From Streptomyces alanosinicus (GTDB taxonomy: Bacteria; Actinomycetota; Actinomycetes; Streptomycetales; Streptomycetaceae): a stretch of DNA of 64,000 bases. The first letter of the stretch is position 1; the number at the start of each line of letters is the position of its first letter. The notes below the pieces were generated by a model that had not been told where the DNA came from, searched no databases, and worked only from the letters and a program-made list of their open reading frames with translations. The stretch covers positions 292,912 to 356,911 of the forward strand of contig NZ_BMVG01000008.1 of NCBI RefSeq assembly GCF_014650595.1. The letters are read 5' to 3'. A program made the position numbers and the translations under genes. Of the stretch, positions 41,466 through 50,390 are shown one piece after another.

Positions 41466-42329
41466 ATGACTGCACAGCTCGGTGGCACGATCACCCCGGC
41501 CGACGGCCTGACCCTGACCCGTGTCGGCTACGGCGCCATGCAGCTGGCCGGGCCGCATGTCTTCGGTCCGCCGAAGGACCGGGAGCGGGCCGTGGCGGTG
41601 CTGCGCGCGGTGGTGGAGGCGGGCATCACACACATCGACACCGCCGATTTCTACGGGCCCGTGGTCGTCAACGAGATCATCCGGGAGGCCCTGTACCCCT
41701 ACCCCGCTGATCTGCACATCGTCACGAAGGTCGGCGCCCGCCGGGGACCCGACGGCAGCTGGATCCTGTCCCGGCACCCCGAGGACCTGAAGGCGCAGGT
41801 GTACGACAACCTGCGCAGTCTCCGCGTGGAGTCCCTGGACGTCGTCAATCTGCGGCTGGGTGGCGTGGACGCCCCGAACGACGACTCCCTGGCCGAGCAG
41901 TTCGGCGCGCTGGCCCGGCTGCGGGAGCAGGGGCTGATCCGGCACCTCGGGCTGAGCACGGTGACCGCCGCGCAGCTGGACGAGGCGCTGGCGATCGCAC
42001 CCGTGGTGACCGTCCAGAACCTGTACAACCTGGCCGACCGGCAGGACGACGCGCTCGTGGAGCGTACGGCCGCCGCGAACATCGCCTTCGTGCCGTACTT
42101 CCCCCTCGGCGGCTTCACCCCGCTGCAGTCCGAGACGCTGGCGAAAGTGGCGGCCCGGCTCCAGGCGTCGCCGCAGCAGGTGGCGCTGGCCTGGCTGCTG
42201 CGCCGGTCGCCGAACATCGCGCTCATCCCCGGTACCTCCTCGCCGGAGCACCTGCGCGAGAACGTCGCCGCCGCGGGCCTGGTCCTGCCGGACGACGCGG
42301 TCGCCGAGCTGAACGGCATCGCGGGCTGA
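41466..42329 (+). CDS. Aldo/keto reductase
   Basis: 287-residue NADPH-dependent aldo/keto reductase of the YdbC/Tas-like group. The N-terminal part is LTRVGYGAMQLAGPHVFGPP; the catalytic Asp and Tyr are in ITHIDTADFYGP, and the Lys in LHIVTKVGARRG. The position usually held by His reads NLRLGG. Cofactor-binding C-terminal pieces: VALAWLLRRSPNIALIPGTSSPEHLREN. GAGAGGT precedes the ATG. A separate group from the broken reductase 160 bp upstream, so not a duplicate of it. Confidence 0.88.
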   Translation: MTAQLGGTITPADGLTLTRVGYGAMQLAGPHVFGPPKDRERAVAVLRAVVEAGITHIDTADFYGPVVVNEIIREALYPYPADLHIVTKVGARRGPDGSWILSRHPEDLKAQVYDNLRSLRVESLDVVNLRLGGVDAPNDDSLAEQFGALARLREQGLIRHLGLSTVTAAQLDEALAIAPVVTVQNLYNLADRQDDALVERTAAANIAFVPYFPLGGFTPLQSETLAKVAARLQASPQQVALAWLLRRSPNIALIPGTSSPEHLRENVAAAGLVLPDDAVAELNGIAG

Positions 42330-42358
42330 GCGGCTGTCCGTTCCGGTGATCGGATCTC

Positions 42359-44695
42359 TCAGGTGCCGGGCAGCGTCTGCTCGGCCCAGATCGTCTTGCC
42401 CCGGCCGGTCTGTCTGCTGCCCCAGCGCTGGGTGAGCTGGGCGACCAGCAGCAGTCCGCGGCCGCCCTCGTCATAGGCGTGCGCCCGGCGCAGATGGGGG
42501 GAGGTGGAACTGGCGTCGGAGACCTCGCAGATGAGCGCGCGGTCGCGGATCAGCCGCAGCTGGATGGGGGGTTCGCCGTAGCGGATGGCGTTGGTGACGA
42601 GTTCGCTGACGACGAGTTCGGTGACGAAGGCGGCCTCCTCCAGCCCCCAGGTGGCCAGTTGCTCGCCGACCGCCTGCCGGAAGGCGGCGACCTCGGCGGG
42701 GTCGGGCGGGACGTCCCAGGTGGCGACCCGGTCGGCGCCCAGGGCGCGGGTGCGCACGAGCAGCAGGGCGACGTCGTCGCTGTGCTGGTCGGGCAGGACG
42801 GCCTTCAGGACGCTGTCGCACAGGGCCTCCAGGGAGGCGGCGGGCGCGCTGAGGGCTCGGCGCAGTTCGTCGGCGGCACCGTCGATCTCCCGGTCGCGGT
42901 CCTCGATCAGGCCATCGGTGTAGAGCGCGACGACGGAGCCCGCGGGGAGTTCCAATTCCGTCGCCTCGAACGGCAGCCCGCCGACACCGAGGGGTGGTCC
43001 CGCGCTCATGTCGACGGACTCGGCGGTGCCGCCCGGCAGGACGACGGCCGGGGCCGGGTGGCCGGCGGCGGCCAGGCTGAGGCGGCGGGAGACCGGGTCG
43101 TACACGGCGTACAGGCAGGTGGCGCCGAGTTCGGCGACCTCCTCGCCGCTGTCCTCGGCGGCCAGGTGGGTCACGAGGTCGTCCAGGTGCGTGAGGAGCT
43201 CGTCGGGCGGCAGATCGACATCGGCGAGGGTGCGTACGGCGGTGCGCAGCCGTCCCATGGTGGCCGAGGACTGGATGCCGTGGCCGACGACATCGCCCAC
43301 GACCAGGCCGACCCGGCCGCCGGAGAGCGGGATGACGTCGAACCAGTCGCCGCCGATGCCGGCCAGCGAGCCGCAGGGCAGATAGCGGTGGGCCACCTCG
43401 ACCGCGGCCTGTCCCTGCCCGGGCAGGCCTCTGGGCAGCAGGCTGTGCTGGAGGGCGAGGGCGGTGGTGCGCTCGCGGGCGAAGCGGCGGGCGTTGTCGA
43501 TGGAGACGGCGGCGCGGCTGCCGAGTTCCTCGGCGAACACGGCGTCGTCGGGGCCGTAGCCGTCGGGGTGGGCCATGCGGACGCCGACCGCGACGCCCAG
43601 GGTGGTGCCGCGGGCCCGCAGGGGCACCGCGATCAGGGAATGGACGCCCTGCCGGTGAAGCCGGCCCTCCGGCGAGCGGGTGTTGCGCTCGTTCAGCCAT
43701 TCGACGAAATCCGGCTCACCGGCCCGGCTGAGCACCGCGTGGCCCTCGCGCAGGGCGCGGGCGGGCGGCGCGTCCGGCGGATAGACGTCGACCTCGCCGA
43801 TGCGGACGGCCGCGCCGGGGTTGCCCTCGCGGGTCGAGCCATGGGCGATGCGGTACAGGACGACACCGCCGTCCGGCATCATCGGCGGTTCGTCCGCGCC
43901 GAGCACCCAGTCGAGCAGGTCCACACAGGCGAAGTCGGCGTAGCGCGGGACGAGGATGTCCACCAGTTCCTCGGCGGTGCGCACCACGTCCAGGGTGGTG
44001 CCGATGGCGGTCGTCGCCTCGTTGAGCAGGGCGAGCCGGCGCCGGGCCCAGTACTGCTCGCTGTTGTCGAAGGCGGCCATGCCGACCCCGGTCAGCTCGC
44101 CCGAGCCGGCGCGCAGCGGCCACATCTCGACGCTCCACAGATGCTCCCGGTTGAGTGCGGGAGCACCGGCGAAGCTCTCGTAGCGGACGGACCGGCCGGT
44201 CTCGGCGACCTCGCGCAGGTGGCGCAGGAAGCCCTGGTCGGATTCGCCGCCCTCCACGGTCTCCAGGAAGAACCGGCCGGTCAGGGATTCCTCGGAGACG
44301 CCCATCACCTTGCAGGCGGTGTCGTTGACGCGCAGATAGCGCTGTTCGAGGTCGAAGACCGACATGGACATGGAGGCCTGTTCGAAGGCCGCGGCGGCCA
44401 GGGACGTACCGGGCGGTTCGGCGGTGACGACGAAGCCCGCGGGCCGGCCGTCGGCCCCGGCGAGGGGGCAGGCGGAGACGTACAGCTCGACGCGGTGTCC
44501 GTCACGGTGACGCAGTGCGACGGTACCGGCCCGCGCGATGAGCGTTTCGTCCGGGACGTGCTCGGCGAGCAGTTCGGTCGCGGGCCGGCCCACGACGTCC
44601 GCGGCGGCACGGCCGGTGAGCCGCCGCGCGCCCTCGCTCCACCCGGCCACCGTGCCCAGGGCGTCAATGACCGCCACGGCGGCGCCATGCTTCAT
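42359..44695 (-). CDS. PAS-GAF-SpoIIE phosphatase-ATPase regulatory protein
   Basis: About 778-residue multidomain regulator. In order: PAS domain (about 10-110; AVIDALGTVAGWSEGARRLTG), second PAS (about 110-220; MSVFDLEQRYLRVNDTACKVMG), GAF (about 225-395), SpoIIE PP2C phosphatase (about 405-630; GIGGDWFDVIPLSGGRVGLV, VGDVVGHGIQ, YTDGLIEDRD) and an RsbW-like histidine-kinase-type ATPase (about 650-778; ELVVSELVTNAIRYG N-box, YDEGGRGLLLV G-box). It may both dephosphorylate an anti-anti-sigma factor and act as an anti-sigma kinase. ATG at 44695 (MKHGAAVAVID) is preferred over 44731, which has no ribosome binding site. Soluble, so it senses an intracellular signal. Confidence 0.9.
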   Translation of the reverse strand: MKHGAAVAVIDALGTVAGWSEGARRLTGRAAADVVGRPATELLAEHVPDETLIARAGTVALRHRDGHRVELYVSACPLAGADGRPAGFVVTAEPPGTSLAAAAFEQASMSMSVFDLEQRYLRVNDTACKVMGVSEESLTGRFFLETVEGGESDQGFLRHLREVAETGRSVRYESFAGAPALNREHLWSVEMWPLRAGSGELTGVGMAAFDNSEQYWARRRLALLNEATTAIGTTLDVVRTAEELVDILVPRYADFACVDLLDWVLGADEPPMMPDGGVVLYRIAHGSTREGNPGAAVRIGEVDVYPPDAPPARALREGHAVLSRAGEPDFVEWLNERNTRSPEGRLHRQGVHSLIAVPLRARGTTLGVAVGVRMAHPDGYGPDDAVFAEELGSRAAVSIDNARRFARERTTALALQHSLLPRGLPGQGQAAVEVAHRYLPCGSLAGIGGDWFDVIPLSGGRVGLVVGDVVGHGIQSSATMGRLRTAVRTLADVDLPPDELLTHLDDLVTHLAAEDSGEEVAELGATCLYAVYDPVSRRLSLAAAGHPAPAVVLPGGTAESVDMSAGPPLGVGGLPFEATELELPAGSVVALYTDGLIEDRDREIDGAADELRRALSAPAASLEALCDSVLKAVLPDQHSDDVALLLVRTRALGADRVATWDVPPDPAEVAAFRQAVGEQLATWGLEEAAFVTELVVSELVTNAIRYGEPPIQLRLIRDRALICEVSDASSTSPHLRRAHAYDEGGRGLLLVAQLTQRWGSRQTGRGKTIWAEQTLPGT

Positions 44696-44774
44696 ATGCC
44701 CCAGGATGTTCCGATTGCCGCGGCACATCAAGCGCGGGAGCGTTACAGAGCGTCCCGCGCGGAGCCGGAGCGGG

Positions 44775-45242
44775 TCAGCCCTTGTGGGTGCGCAGGGCGG
44801 CGAGGGCCCGGTCCGCGTGGGTGTTCATGCGCAGCTCGCTGCGGACGACGGCCAGCACCGTGCGGTCCTCGGCGATCACGAACGTCGCGCGTTTGGTGGG
44901 GGCGATCGAGAACCCGCGCTTGACGCCGAACCGCTCCCGGACCGTGCCGTCGGCGTCGGAGAGCAACGGCATGCCGAGGCCGTGCCGGCCGGTGAACTCC
45001 TGCTGCTTGTCGACGCTGTCCCCGCTGATGCCGACAGGCCGGGCACCGACGGCGGCGAATTCGGCGGCGAGATCACGGAAGTGGCAGGCCTCGGCGGTGC
45101 AGCCGGGGGTGAGCGCGGCCGGGTAGAAGAAGAGCACCACCGGACCGTCGGCGAGCAGCTCGCCGAGCCGGCGGGTGGCGCCGGTCTCGTCGGGCAGGGC
45201 GAAGTCCTCGACCTTGACCCCGACCTCGATGCGTTCCGTCAT
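44775..45242 (-). CDS. bcp: Bcp-type thiol peroxidase (peroxiredoxin Q)
   Basis: 155-residue AhpC/TSA-family peroxiredoxin. The peroxidatic Cys48 is in YPAALTPGCTAEAC, with the PxxxTxxC catalytic arrangement, and a resolving Cys53 five residues later as in Bcp/PrxQ enzymes. Other family parts: FALPDETGATRRLGELL, VGISGDSVDKQQEF, LLSDADGTVRERFGVKR. It reduces hydrogen peroxide and organic hydroperoxides using thioredoxin. It lies 79 bp upstream of the regulator gene on the same strand. Confidence 0.93.
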   Translation of the reverse strand: MTERIEVGVKVEDFALPDETGATRRLGELLADGPVVLFFYPAALTPGCTAEACHFRDLAAEFAAVGARPVGISGDSVDKQQEFTGRHGLGMPLLSDADGTVRERFGVKRGFSIAPTKRATFVIAEDRTVLAVVRSELRMNTHADRALAALRTHKG

Positions 45243-45415
45243 GACCGTCCTCCCATGGCACCGGCGGCGCCCGGAAAGGCGACTGCGGGGACCGGCGCCG
45301 CGCCGGATACGAGCCGGATATTACTGGACGGTAGTCGTGTCGCACAGGCCGCCCGGCGCCGCGGGCGTGCTGGAATCGGCGAGTCCCCACCGTTCCCTGA
45401 CCCCGGAGGAACCTC

Positions 45416-45703
45416 ATGGCCTTCGCCGTCGTCGCCCAGTACCAGTGCGCCCCCGCCGACGCGGACACCGTGCGTGACGCACTGCGCAAGATGCGCGAGC
45501 TGGTCCCGTCGGAACCCGCCAACCTCGCCTACGAGGCGCACGAGGTCGTCGACCGGCCGGGGGCGTTCGTGCTGTACGAGCGCTACACCGACCGGGCCGG
45601 CTTCGAGGCGCACAAGGAGACGGACCATTTCGCCGTACTGATCCGGGGCACGGTGTTCCCGCTGCTGAAGGAGCGGACCATCACCTTCACCGAGACGCTC
45701 TGA
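45416..45703 (+). CDS. Antibiotic-biosynthesis-monooxygenase (ABM) domain protein
   Basis: 95-residue ferredoxin-like-fold protein of the ABM family: FAVVAQYQCAPADADTVRDAL, LAYEAHEVVDRPGAFVLYERYTDRAGFEAHKETDHF. These dimeric proteins range from quinone-forming monooxygenases to scavengers of reactive metabolites. CCGGAGGAA precedes the ATG. Divergent from the Bcp gene by 173 bp, and a link with oxidant defence is possible but not shown. Confidence 0.87.
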   Translation: MAFAVVAQYQCAPADADTVRDALRKMRELVPSEPANLAYEAHEVVDRPGAFVLYERYTDRAGFEAHKETDHFAVLIRGTVFPLLKERTITFTETL

Positions 45704-45909
45704 CACCTCACCCGGACGTCCGCCGGGACGAGCAGGACGACAGAACGCCGCAGCACCGGGCACCGGACGGATCCGGTTCCGGATGCCTGTCCCGCGGGAC
45801 GTCCCAGCCGTCCCCGGGGACGGCGGAACGGCATCCTGACGGCCTGTCACGGAAACGCTGGCTTCGTGATCACTCCTCGTGGTCACGAGAAACACAGCCG
45901 GAGGTTTCC

Positions 45910-46515
45910 ATGATCGGACGGACCCTCAAGAGCGGTCTGCTGACGGCGGTCGCGGTGCTCGCGCTCCTGCCCACGGCGGCCGGGGCGACCGCGGCGAGCG
46001 CCGCCGCCCAGCAGCCGGCGCCCAGCGCCGTCACCCAGTACGACAACCACCACCACCGCGCCCACCACCGGCACACCTCGTACCGCTTCCACCACCACCG
46101 CCGCCACCTGCGCAGGCACCACGCGCACCGGCTGCACCGCGGCCACCGGTACACGGCCCAGGCGGCGGTGTACCGCTCCTTCGAGCGGTCGATGGCCTAC
46201 CGGCGTGCCCTGCGCACATCGCCGTACCGGCTGCTGCCGTACCGCCTCGTGGCGCAGCCCGTGTCGTACCGTCACGTCCGACCCGTCACCGGCCGGGTCG
46301 CCACGCGTCACCTCCGGCTGAACGTCCGCTCCGGTCCCGGCACCGGCTACCGGGTGATCGGCCACCGGTACACGGGCCGGCATGTGGCGCTGGTCTGCAA
46401 GGCGCACGGCTCCCGGGTGCACGGGAACCGCACCTGGTACCGGCTGCCGCACCACAGGGGCTATGTCTCGGCCCACTACATCCGCACCAACCGCGCCGCC
46501 CTCCCCCGGTGCTGA
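45910..46515 (+). CDS. Secreted His-rich SH3b-domain protein
   Basis: 201-residue exported protein with CCGGAGGTT before the ATG. Signal peptide about residues 1-34 (SGLLTAVAVLALLPTAAGATA). Residues 46-85 are dense in His, Arg and Tyr (NHHHRAHHRHTSYRFHHHRR), followed by Tyr/Arg-rich sequence and a bacterial SH3 domain at about 130-195 (LRLNVRSGPGTGYRVIGHRY, TWYRLPHHRGYVSAHYI). SH3b domains bind peptidoglycan; the His cluster suggests metal or pH-dependent surface binding. The overall charge is strongly basic. A hairpin terminator follows. Confidence 0.85.
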   Translation: MIGRTLKSGLLTAVAVLALLPTAAGATAASAAAQQPAPSAVTQYDNHHHRAHHRHTSYRFHHHRRHLRRHHAHRLHRGHRYTAQAAVYRSFERSMAYRRALRTSPYRLLPYRLVAQPVSYRHVRPVTGRVATRHLRLNVRSGPGTGYRVIGHRYTGRHVALVCKAHGSRVHGNRTWYRLPHHRGYVSAHYIRTNRAALPRC

Positions 46516-46544
46516 CGGCACCGCGCCGCCGCACCGCCTAGCCG

Positions 46545-46582
46545 CCGAAGGCCCGTTCGACGACCCCCGAACGGGCCTTCGG
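46545..46582 (+). terminator. Hairpin terminator
   Basis: Perfect 15-bp stem (CCGAAGGCCCGTTCG and its complement) with an 8-base loop, 30 bp after the SH3b gene. Confidence 0.85.
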
Positions 46583-46755
46583 TGCGCCCGCACGCCTCAC
46601 CTTCCTCATACCTCACCGGGTGTTGCAGTCGCCGCACTCCTGGGAAGCCATTCCGACAACAGTGATGAAATCCCCCCATAGGGGAAACCTCTCGCTGAAG
46701 CCCGTGGCGGAACCGACAGAGGAAGCCGACAGAGGAATGGGAGTCGAGGACGCAC

Positions 46756-47544
46756 ATGCGGCACCCCCAAGCGCCGACCGCGGCGGACGAGCCCCTGGGG
46801 CCGGCCCTGCGCGAGCTGAAGGACCGTACGGGACTGAGTCTCGCGGCGCTGGCCGCGCGCACCCCGTACAGCAAGTCCGCCTGGCACCGCTATCTCTCCG
46901 GCGGTACGCCGCCGCCGCGGCCCGCCGTGGAGGCGCTGTGCCGGCTCGCCGGTGCCGATCCCGAGGCCGTACTGGCGCTGTGGGAGGCGGCCGACGTCGC
47001 CTCGGCCGCCGCGGCGCCGGAGCAGCCCGGCCGGGCGCGCCGGTTCCGGCGGATCCCGCCGTGGCGCGCCTCCTGGCTGCCGCTGTCCCTGCTCGCGCTG
47101 TGCGGCGCGGCGACGGCGGTGGCCGCCACCGTCGCGCTGTGCGTGCGTCCGGGAACCGCGCCCGCCGCGCAGCCCGTGTCGGCGGTGCCGCGCTGTCACG
47201 GCCGGTCCTGTCAGGGCGAGTTGCCCGACGCGTCGGTGTGCGCGAGGGACGCGCGGACCACGAGCACGGTCACGGGCCCCGCCTACACCGTCCGGCTGCG
47301 CTATTCGCCCGCCTGCGGGACCGCCTGGTCCGAGGTGCGGCTGCGGTCGGCCAGGGCGCGGCAGGTGTCGGTGCGCTCCGGGCAGGACGTGCTCTCGGCC
47401 GGCTATCCGGCGGACGACACCGCCGGGGACAGCAGCCCCATGCTCTCGGTGTCCTCGCCGCGGGGCGTGGAGGCGTGTGCCGAGGTGGACGGCGAACTGG
47501 CCTGCACGGGCCTGGACGTGGAGCCGGACGAGCAGGGCGGGTGA
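46756..47544 (+). CDS. XRE-family DNA-binding membrane protein with DUF2690-like domain
   Basis: 262-residue protein. A helix-turn-helix of XRE type occupies about residues 14-75 (LGPALRELKDRTGLSLAALAARTPYSKSAWHRYLSGG). One membrane helix lies at about 103-128 (WLPLSLLALCGAATAVAATVALCV), and the outside part carries paired cysteines: CHGRSCQGELPDASVCARDA and YSPACGTAWSEVRLRSA, as in the DUF2690 domain. This one-pass layout, cytoplasmic DNA-binding domain and extracytoplasmic Cys domain, suggests transmembrane signalling, though the family is uncharacterised. Start ATG at 46756 after GAGGACG. Confidence 0.85.
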   Translation: MRHPQAPTAADEPLGPALRELKDRTGLSLAALAARTPYSKSAWHRYLSGGTPPPRPAVEALCRLAGADPEAVLALWEAADVASAAAAPEQPGRARRFRRIPPWRASWLPLSLLALCGAATAVAATVALCVRPGTAPAAQPVSAVPRCHGRSCQGELPDASVCARDARTTSTVTGPAYTVRLRYSPACGTAWSEVRLRSARARQVSVRSGQDVLSAGYPADDTAGDSSPMLSVSSPRGVEACAEVDGELACTGLDVEPDEQGG

Positions 47545-47579
47545 CGCATGGTGCCGGAGCGCGAGACCCCCAGGGGTGG

Positions 47580-48744
47580 TCAGGTGACGCGGCGCAGTGC
47601 CCGCGGGGTGAGGTCGGCGAGGGTCGGGTATCCGTCGACCGCCATCAGCAGGTCCGCCTCGGCGAGCAGGGACCGCAGCACATGCACGATGCCGTCGACG
47701 CCGCCGAGCGCGAGCCCGTAGGCGTAGGGGCGGCCGACGGCCACCGCGGTCGCGCCCAGCGCGAGTGCCTTGACGACGTCCGCGCCGCCGCGCACCCCCG
47801 AGTCGAAGATCACCGGGAGTTCCTCGGCGGCCTCGACGACCTCCGCCAGTGCGTCGAGCGCGGCCAGGCCTCCGTTGGCCTGCCGGCCTCCGTGGTTGGA
47901 GCAGTAGACGCCGTCCACGCCCCCGTCCCTGGCGCGGCGCACGTCCTCGGGGTGGCACAGGCCCTTGACGATCAGCGGGAGTTCGGTGAGCGACCGCAGC
48001 CACGGCAGGTCCTCCCACGTCAGGGGGTTGCCGAACACGCCCGCCCAGTGCAGCACCGCCGCGCCGGCATCCTCCTCCGGGGGCCGGGGAAGCGCCGCGC
48101 GGAAGACCGGGTCACTGGTGTAGTTGGCCAGACAGTGGCCCCGTAGCTGGGGGAAGTTGCCCGTCGACAGGTCCCGGGGGCGCCATCCGGTCACCCAGGT
48201 GTCGAGGGTGACCACGATCCCGCGGAATCCGGCCCGCTCGGCCCGTTCGACCAGACTCGCGGCCAGGTCCCGGTCCGTGGGCGTGTAGAGCTGGAAGAAT
48301 CCCGGCGTCGACCCGAATGCGGCGGCGACCTGTTCCATCGGGTCCACCGACAGCGTCGAGGCGATCATCGGCACGCCGGTGGCCGCGGCCGCGCGGGCCG
48401 CCGCGAGGTCACCGTGTCCGTCCTGCGCGCACAGTCCCAGCACCCCGATCGGCGCCATCAGCAGCGGCGAGGGAAGCGTCAGCCCGAACATCGACACCGA
48501 CAGATCCCGCTGCTTCGCCCCCACGAACATCCGCGGGATCAGTCCATGACGGGCGAAGGCGGCCACGTTCGCCCGCTGCGTCCGTTCGTCACCGGCCCCG
48601 CCCGCCACGTACGACCACACCGACGGGGACATCGCCGCACGCGCGCTCTCCTCCCAGCCCTCGAACGTCATCGGGAAGCGCGGCAGCACCCCCCCGCAGC
48701 CCGTCGAGATAGATCTCGTCCTGGTACCCGCCGAACCCGCCCAC
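47580..48744 (-). pseudogene. Lactate 2-monooxygenase-like FMN oxidoreductase, frameshifted
   Basis: The main frame (47580-48689) encodes 369 residues of an FMN-dependent alpha-hydroxy-acid dehydrogenase/oxidase closest to lactate 2-monooxygenase: PSVWSYVAGGAGDERTQRAN, the FMN site, SNHGGRQANGGLAALDAL with the catalytic His-Gly-Gly-Arg, and GADVVKALALGATAVAVG. The conserved N-terminus FGGYQDEIYLDGLRG is present in another frame from GTG 48744, which has AAAGGAG upstream. The two frames meet at a run of seven C (48689-48695; G on the coding strand); six would restore one frame. It is therefore either a true frameshift, a phase-variable tract or a sequencing error. A truncated protein might still start internally. 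Confidence 0.85.
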
Positions 48745-48782
48745 TGTTGCTCTCCTTTGAGTGCGCCGGAGTGTGCGGACGA

Positions 48783-49090
48783 CTACATCACATGCTCCCG
48801 GCGGGTGGTCAGCCCGAGGTGCTCGGGCCGGCGGGTCGAGCGCAGGGCGGCGATGCCGATGAACACCATGGACGACACACCGGCGAGCGCGAAGGCGGTG
48901 AAGCCCCGGTCGCCGTCGCCCGACGCGAGCAACCGGCCGCCCGGCCAGGGCCCGAAGCCGGCACCGAAGCGGCCCATGCCCGAGGTCCGGCCGACGGCGG
49001 TGGCACGGTGGTCCGGGGTGGAGCGGAGGGCGACGGTCGCGTAGATCATCGTCTGGAAGTCCCCGGCGCACGCGGTGACGACGAGGGGCG
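48783..49090 (-). pseudogene. MFS aromatic-acid/sugar transporter C-terminal remnant
   Basis: About 100 residues corresponding to the last two or three helices of a major facilitator transporter: ACAGDFQTMIYATVALRSTP, RATAVGRTSGMGRFGAGFGPWPGGRLLASG, SSMVFIGIAALRS. The RATAVGxxxxxGRxGAxxGP loop is typical of the aromatic acid:proton symporter branch. No upstream ten helices are found; the sequence runs into a GntR fragment instead. Confidence 0.75.
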
Positions 49091-49249
49091 ACCGGGGCGA
49101 CGGGGAGGAGGGCGCAGCCGGGTCAGTCGCCGAGCGCGTCGATCACGCCGGCGAGGTGGGCGCTGACGGCGGCCTTGGCCGCGCACAACCCTTCCAGGAC
49201 CATGCGGCACTCCGTGATCGCGACCGCTTCCTCCACGGTCACCACCCGC

Positions 49250-49315
49250 ACCCGCGAGCCGCGGTTGCGGATCCGCTCGACCACCCGCGAGCCGCGGTTG
49301 CGGATCCGCTCGACC
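49250..49315. repeat. 33-bp perfect tandem duplication
   Basis: Two identical 33-bp units (49250-49282, 49283-49315) inside the GntR remnant; eleven codons each, so the frame is kept. Confidence 0.95.
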
Positions 49316-49391
49316 AGTCCCTGCGCCTCCAGATCGATCAGTGCCGCACGGATGCCGGCCCGCGTCACCCGAACTGCTCGGCGAGTTCGTT

Positions 49392-49420
49392 CCCTAAATC
49401 CAGCCAGACAAGATGGTCAA
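49392..49420 (-). promoter_or_regulatory. Promoter-like sequence in an AT-rich island
   Basis: On the minus strand TTGACC (49420-49415), a 17-bp spacer, and TTAGGG (49397-49392). The surrounding 45 bp (AATTGTTGACCAT-like) is far more AT-rich than the rest and resembles GntR/VanR-type operators. It probably drove the lost regulator or catabolic genes. Confidence 0.4.
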
Positions 49421-49464
49421 CAATTTTGTCAGCGACTGGTCGCGCGGCTTGGCCCGCGCGCCCG

Positions 49465-50322
49465 TCAGCCCGTGCGGTACAGCTCGCTGAGCAGCTCCAG
49501 GACCGCCTGGAGAGCGGGGTGCGGATCGTCCCGCCACCAGGCGAGCCGTACCGCGACGGGCTCGGCATCGCGCACCGGCCGGTAGACGATGCCGTGCCGC
49601 GGGTACTGGTTCGCGGTCGACTCCGCGGTGACGCCGATGCCGCGCCCGGCGGCGATGACGGTGAGCCAGTCGTCGACGTCGTGCGTCTCCTCGACGGCGG
49701 GCCGGGAGTCCGCCGGCCACAGCTCTGGGGTGGTGGTACCGGTGCGCCGGTCGACCAGCAGGACCCGGCCGGTGAGGTCGGCGAGCCGGACCGAGCGGCG
49801 CCGGGCCGGCGGATCGTCGGCTGCCATCGCGCACAGGCGCCGCTCCAGGCCCACGATGGCCGTGTCGAACCGCCGGTCCTCCAGCGGCCGGCGCAGCACC
49901 GCGAGGTCGCAGGCTCCTTCACCGAGCCCGGCGGACGCCGTGTTGACACGCACGAGATGCAGATCGGTCCCGGGATGCGCCGCGGTCCAGCGCCGCTGGA
50001 AGGCGACGGTGTGCCGGCCGACCGCCGACCAGGCGTAGCCGATCCGCAGCCGGGTGTGCCCCGAGGTGGCCTCCTGGACCAGGTCGGCGACGTCCGCCAG
50101 CACCCGCCGGGCCTGCGCCACCACCCGCGATCCGGTCGCCGTCGGGGTCACCGCACGCGAGGTGCGCCGCAACAGCCGTACACCCAGGGTCCGTTCGAGA
50201 CCGGCCAGGGTGCGGGACACGGCCGCCTGGGACACCCCCAGGGCGATCGCCGCGTCGGTGAAGGTGCCCTCGTCGACGATGGCGACGAGACAGCGCAACT
50301 GCCGGAGCTCCAGCTCATCCAT
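49465..50322 (-). CDS. LysR-family transcriptional regulator
   Basis: 285-residue LysR regulator: ELRQLRCLVAIVDEGTFTDAAIALGVSQAAVSRTLAGLE at the N-terminus, then VRLLRRTSRAVTPTATG and an effector domain starting HTRLRIGYAWSAVGRH. ATG at 50322 puts the DNA-binding domain at the start; an 11-bp palindrome ACGCT-C-AGCGT lies immediately upstream (50323-50333) within the 68-bp gap to a divergent EamA transporter. The transporter is the likely target. Confidence 0.88.
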   Translation of the reverse strand: MDELELRQLRCLVAIVDEGTFTDAAIALGVSQAAVSRTLAGLERTLGVRLLRRTSRAVTPTATGSRVVAQARRVLADVADLVQEATSGHTRLRIGYAWSAVGRHTVAFQRRWTAAHPGTDLHLVRVNTASAGLGEGACDLAVLRRPLEDRRFDTAIVGLERRLCAMAADDPPARRRSVRLADLTGRVLLVDRRTGTTTPELWPADSRPAVEETHDVDDWLTVIAAGRGIGVTAESTANQYPRHGIVYRPVRDAEPVAVRLAWWRDDPHPALQAVLELLSELYRTG

Positions 50323-50390
50323 ACGCTCAGCGTATAGATCGTTGAACGCATGCATTTTGCGCAAGAGACACGCGGGCGGATGCTCCCGGC

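Larger units (their letters stand above)
49123..49440 (-). pseudogene. GntR-family regulator remnant with internal duplication
   Basis: A winged-helix start is readable in two frames: NELAEQFG, then after a one-base loss near 49,370, TRAGIRAALIDLEAQGLVERIRNRGSRV. The segment VERIRNRGSRV is then repeated by a 33-bp perfect duplication, and the sequence continues RVVTVEEAVAITECRMVLEGLCAAKAAVSAHL into the start of a FadR-type effector domain before stopping. Most of the effector domain is missing. It lies beside the lactate monooxygenase-like and MFS remnants and may once have controlled them. Confidence 0.78.

Noticed and set aside
42479..44923. Plus-strand open frame of over 800 codons
   Set aside because: Exactly antisense to the PAS-GAF-PP2C regulator, whose domains are unmistakable.
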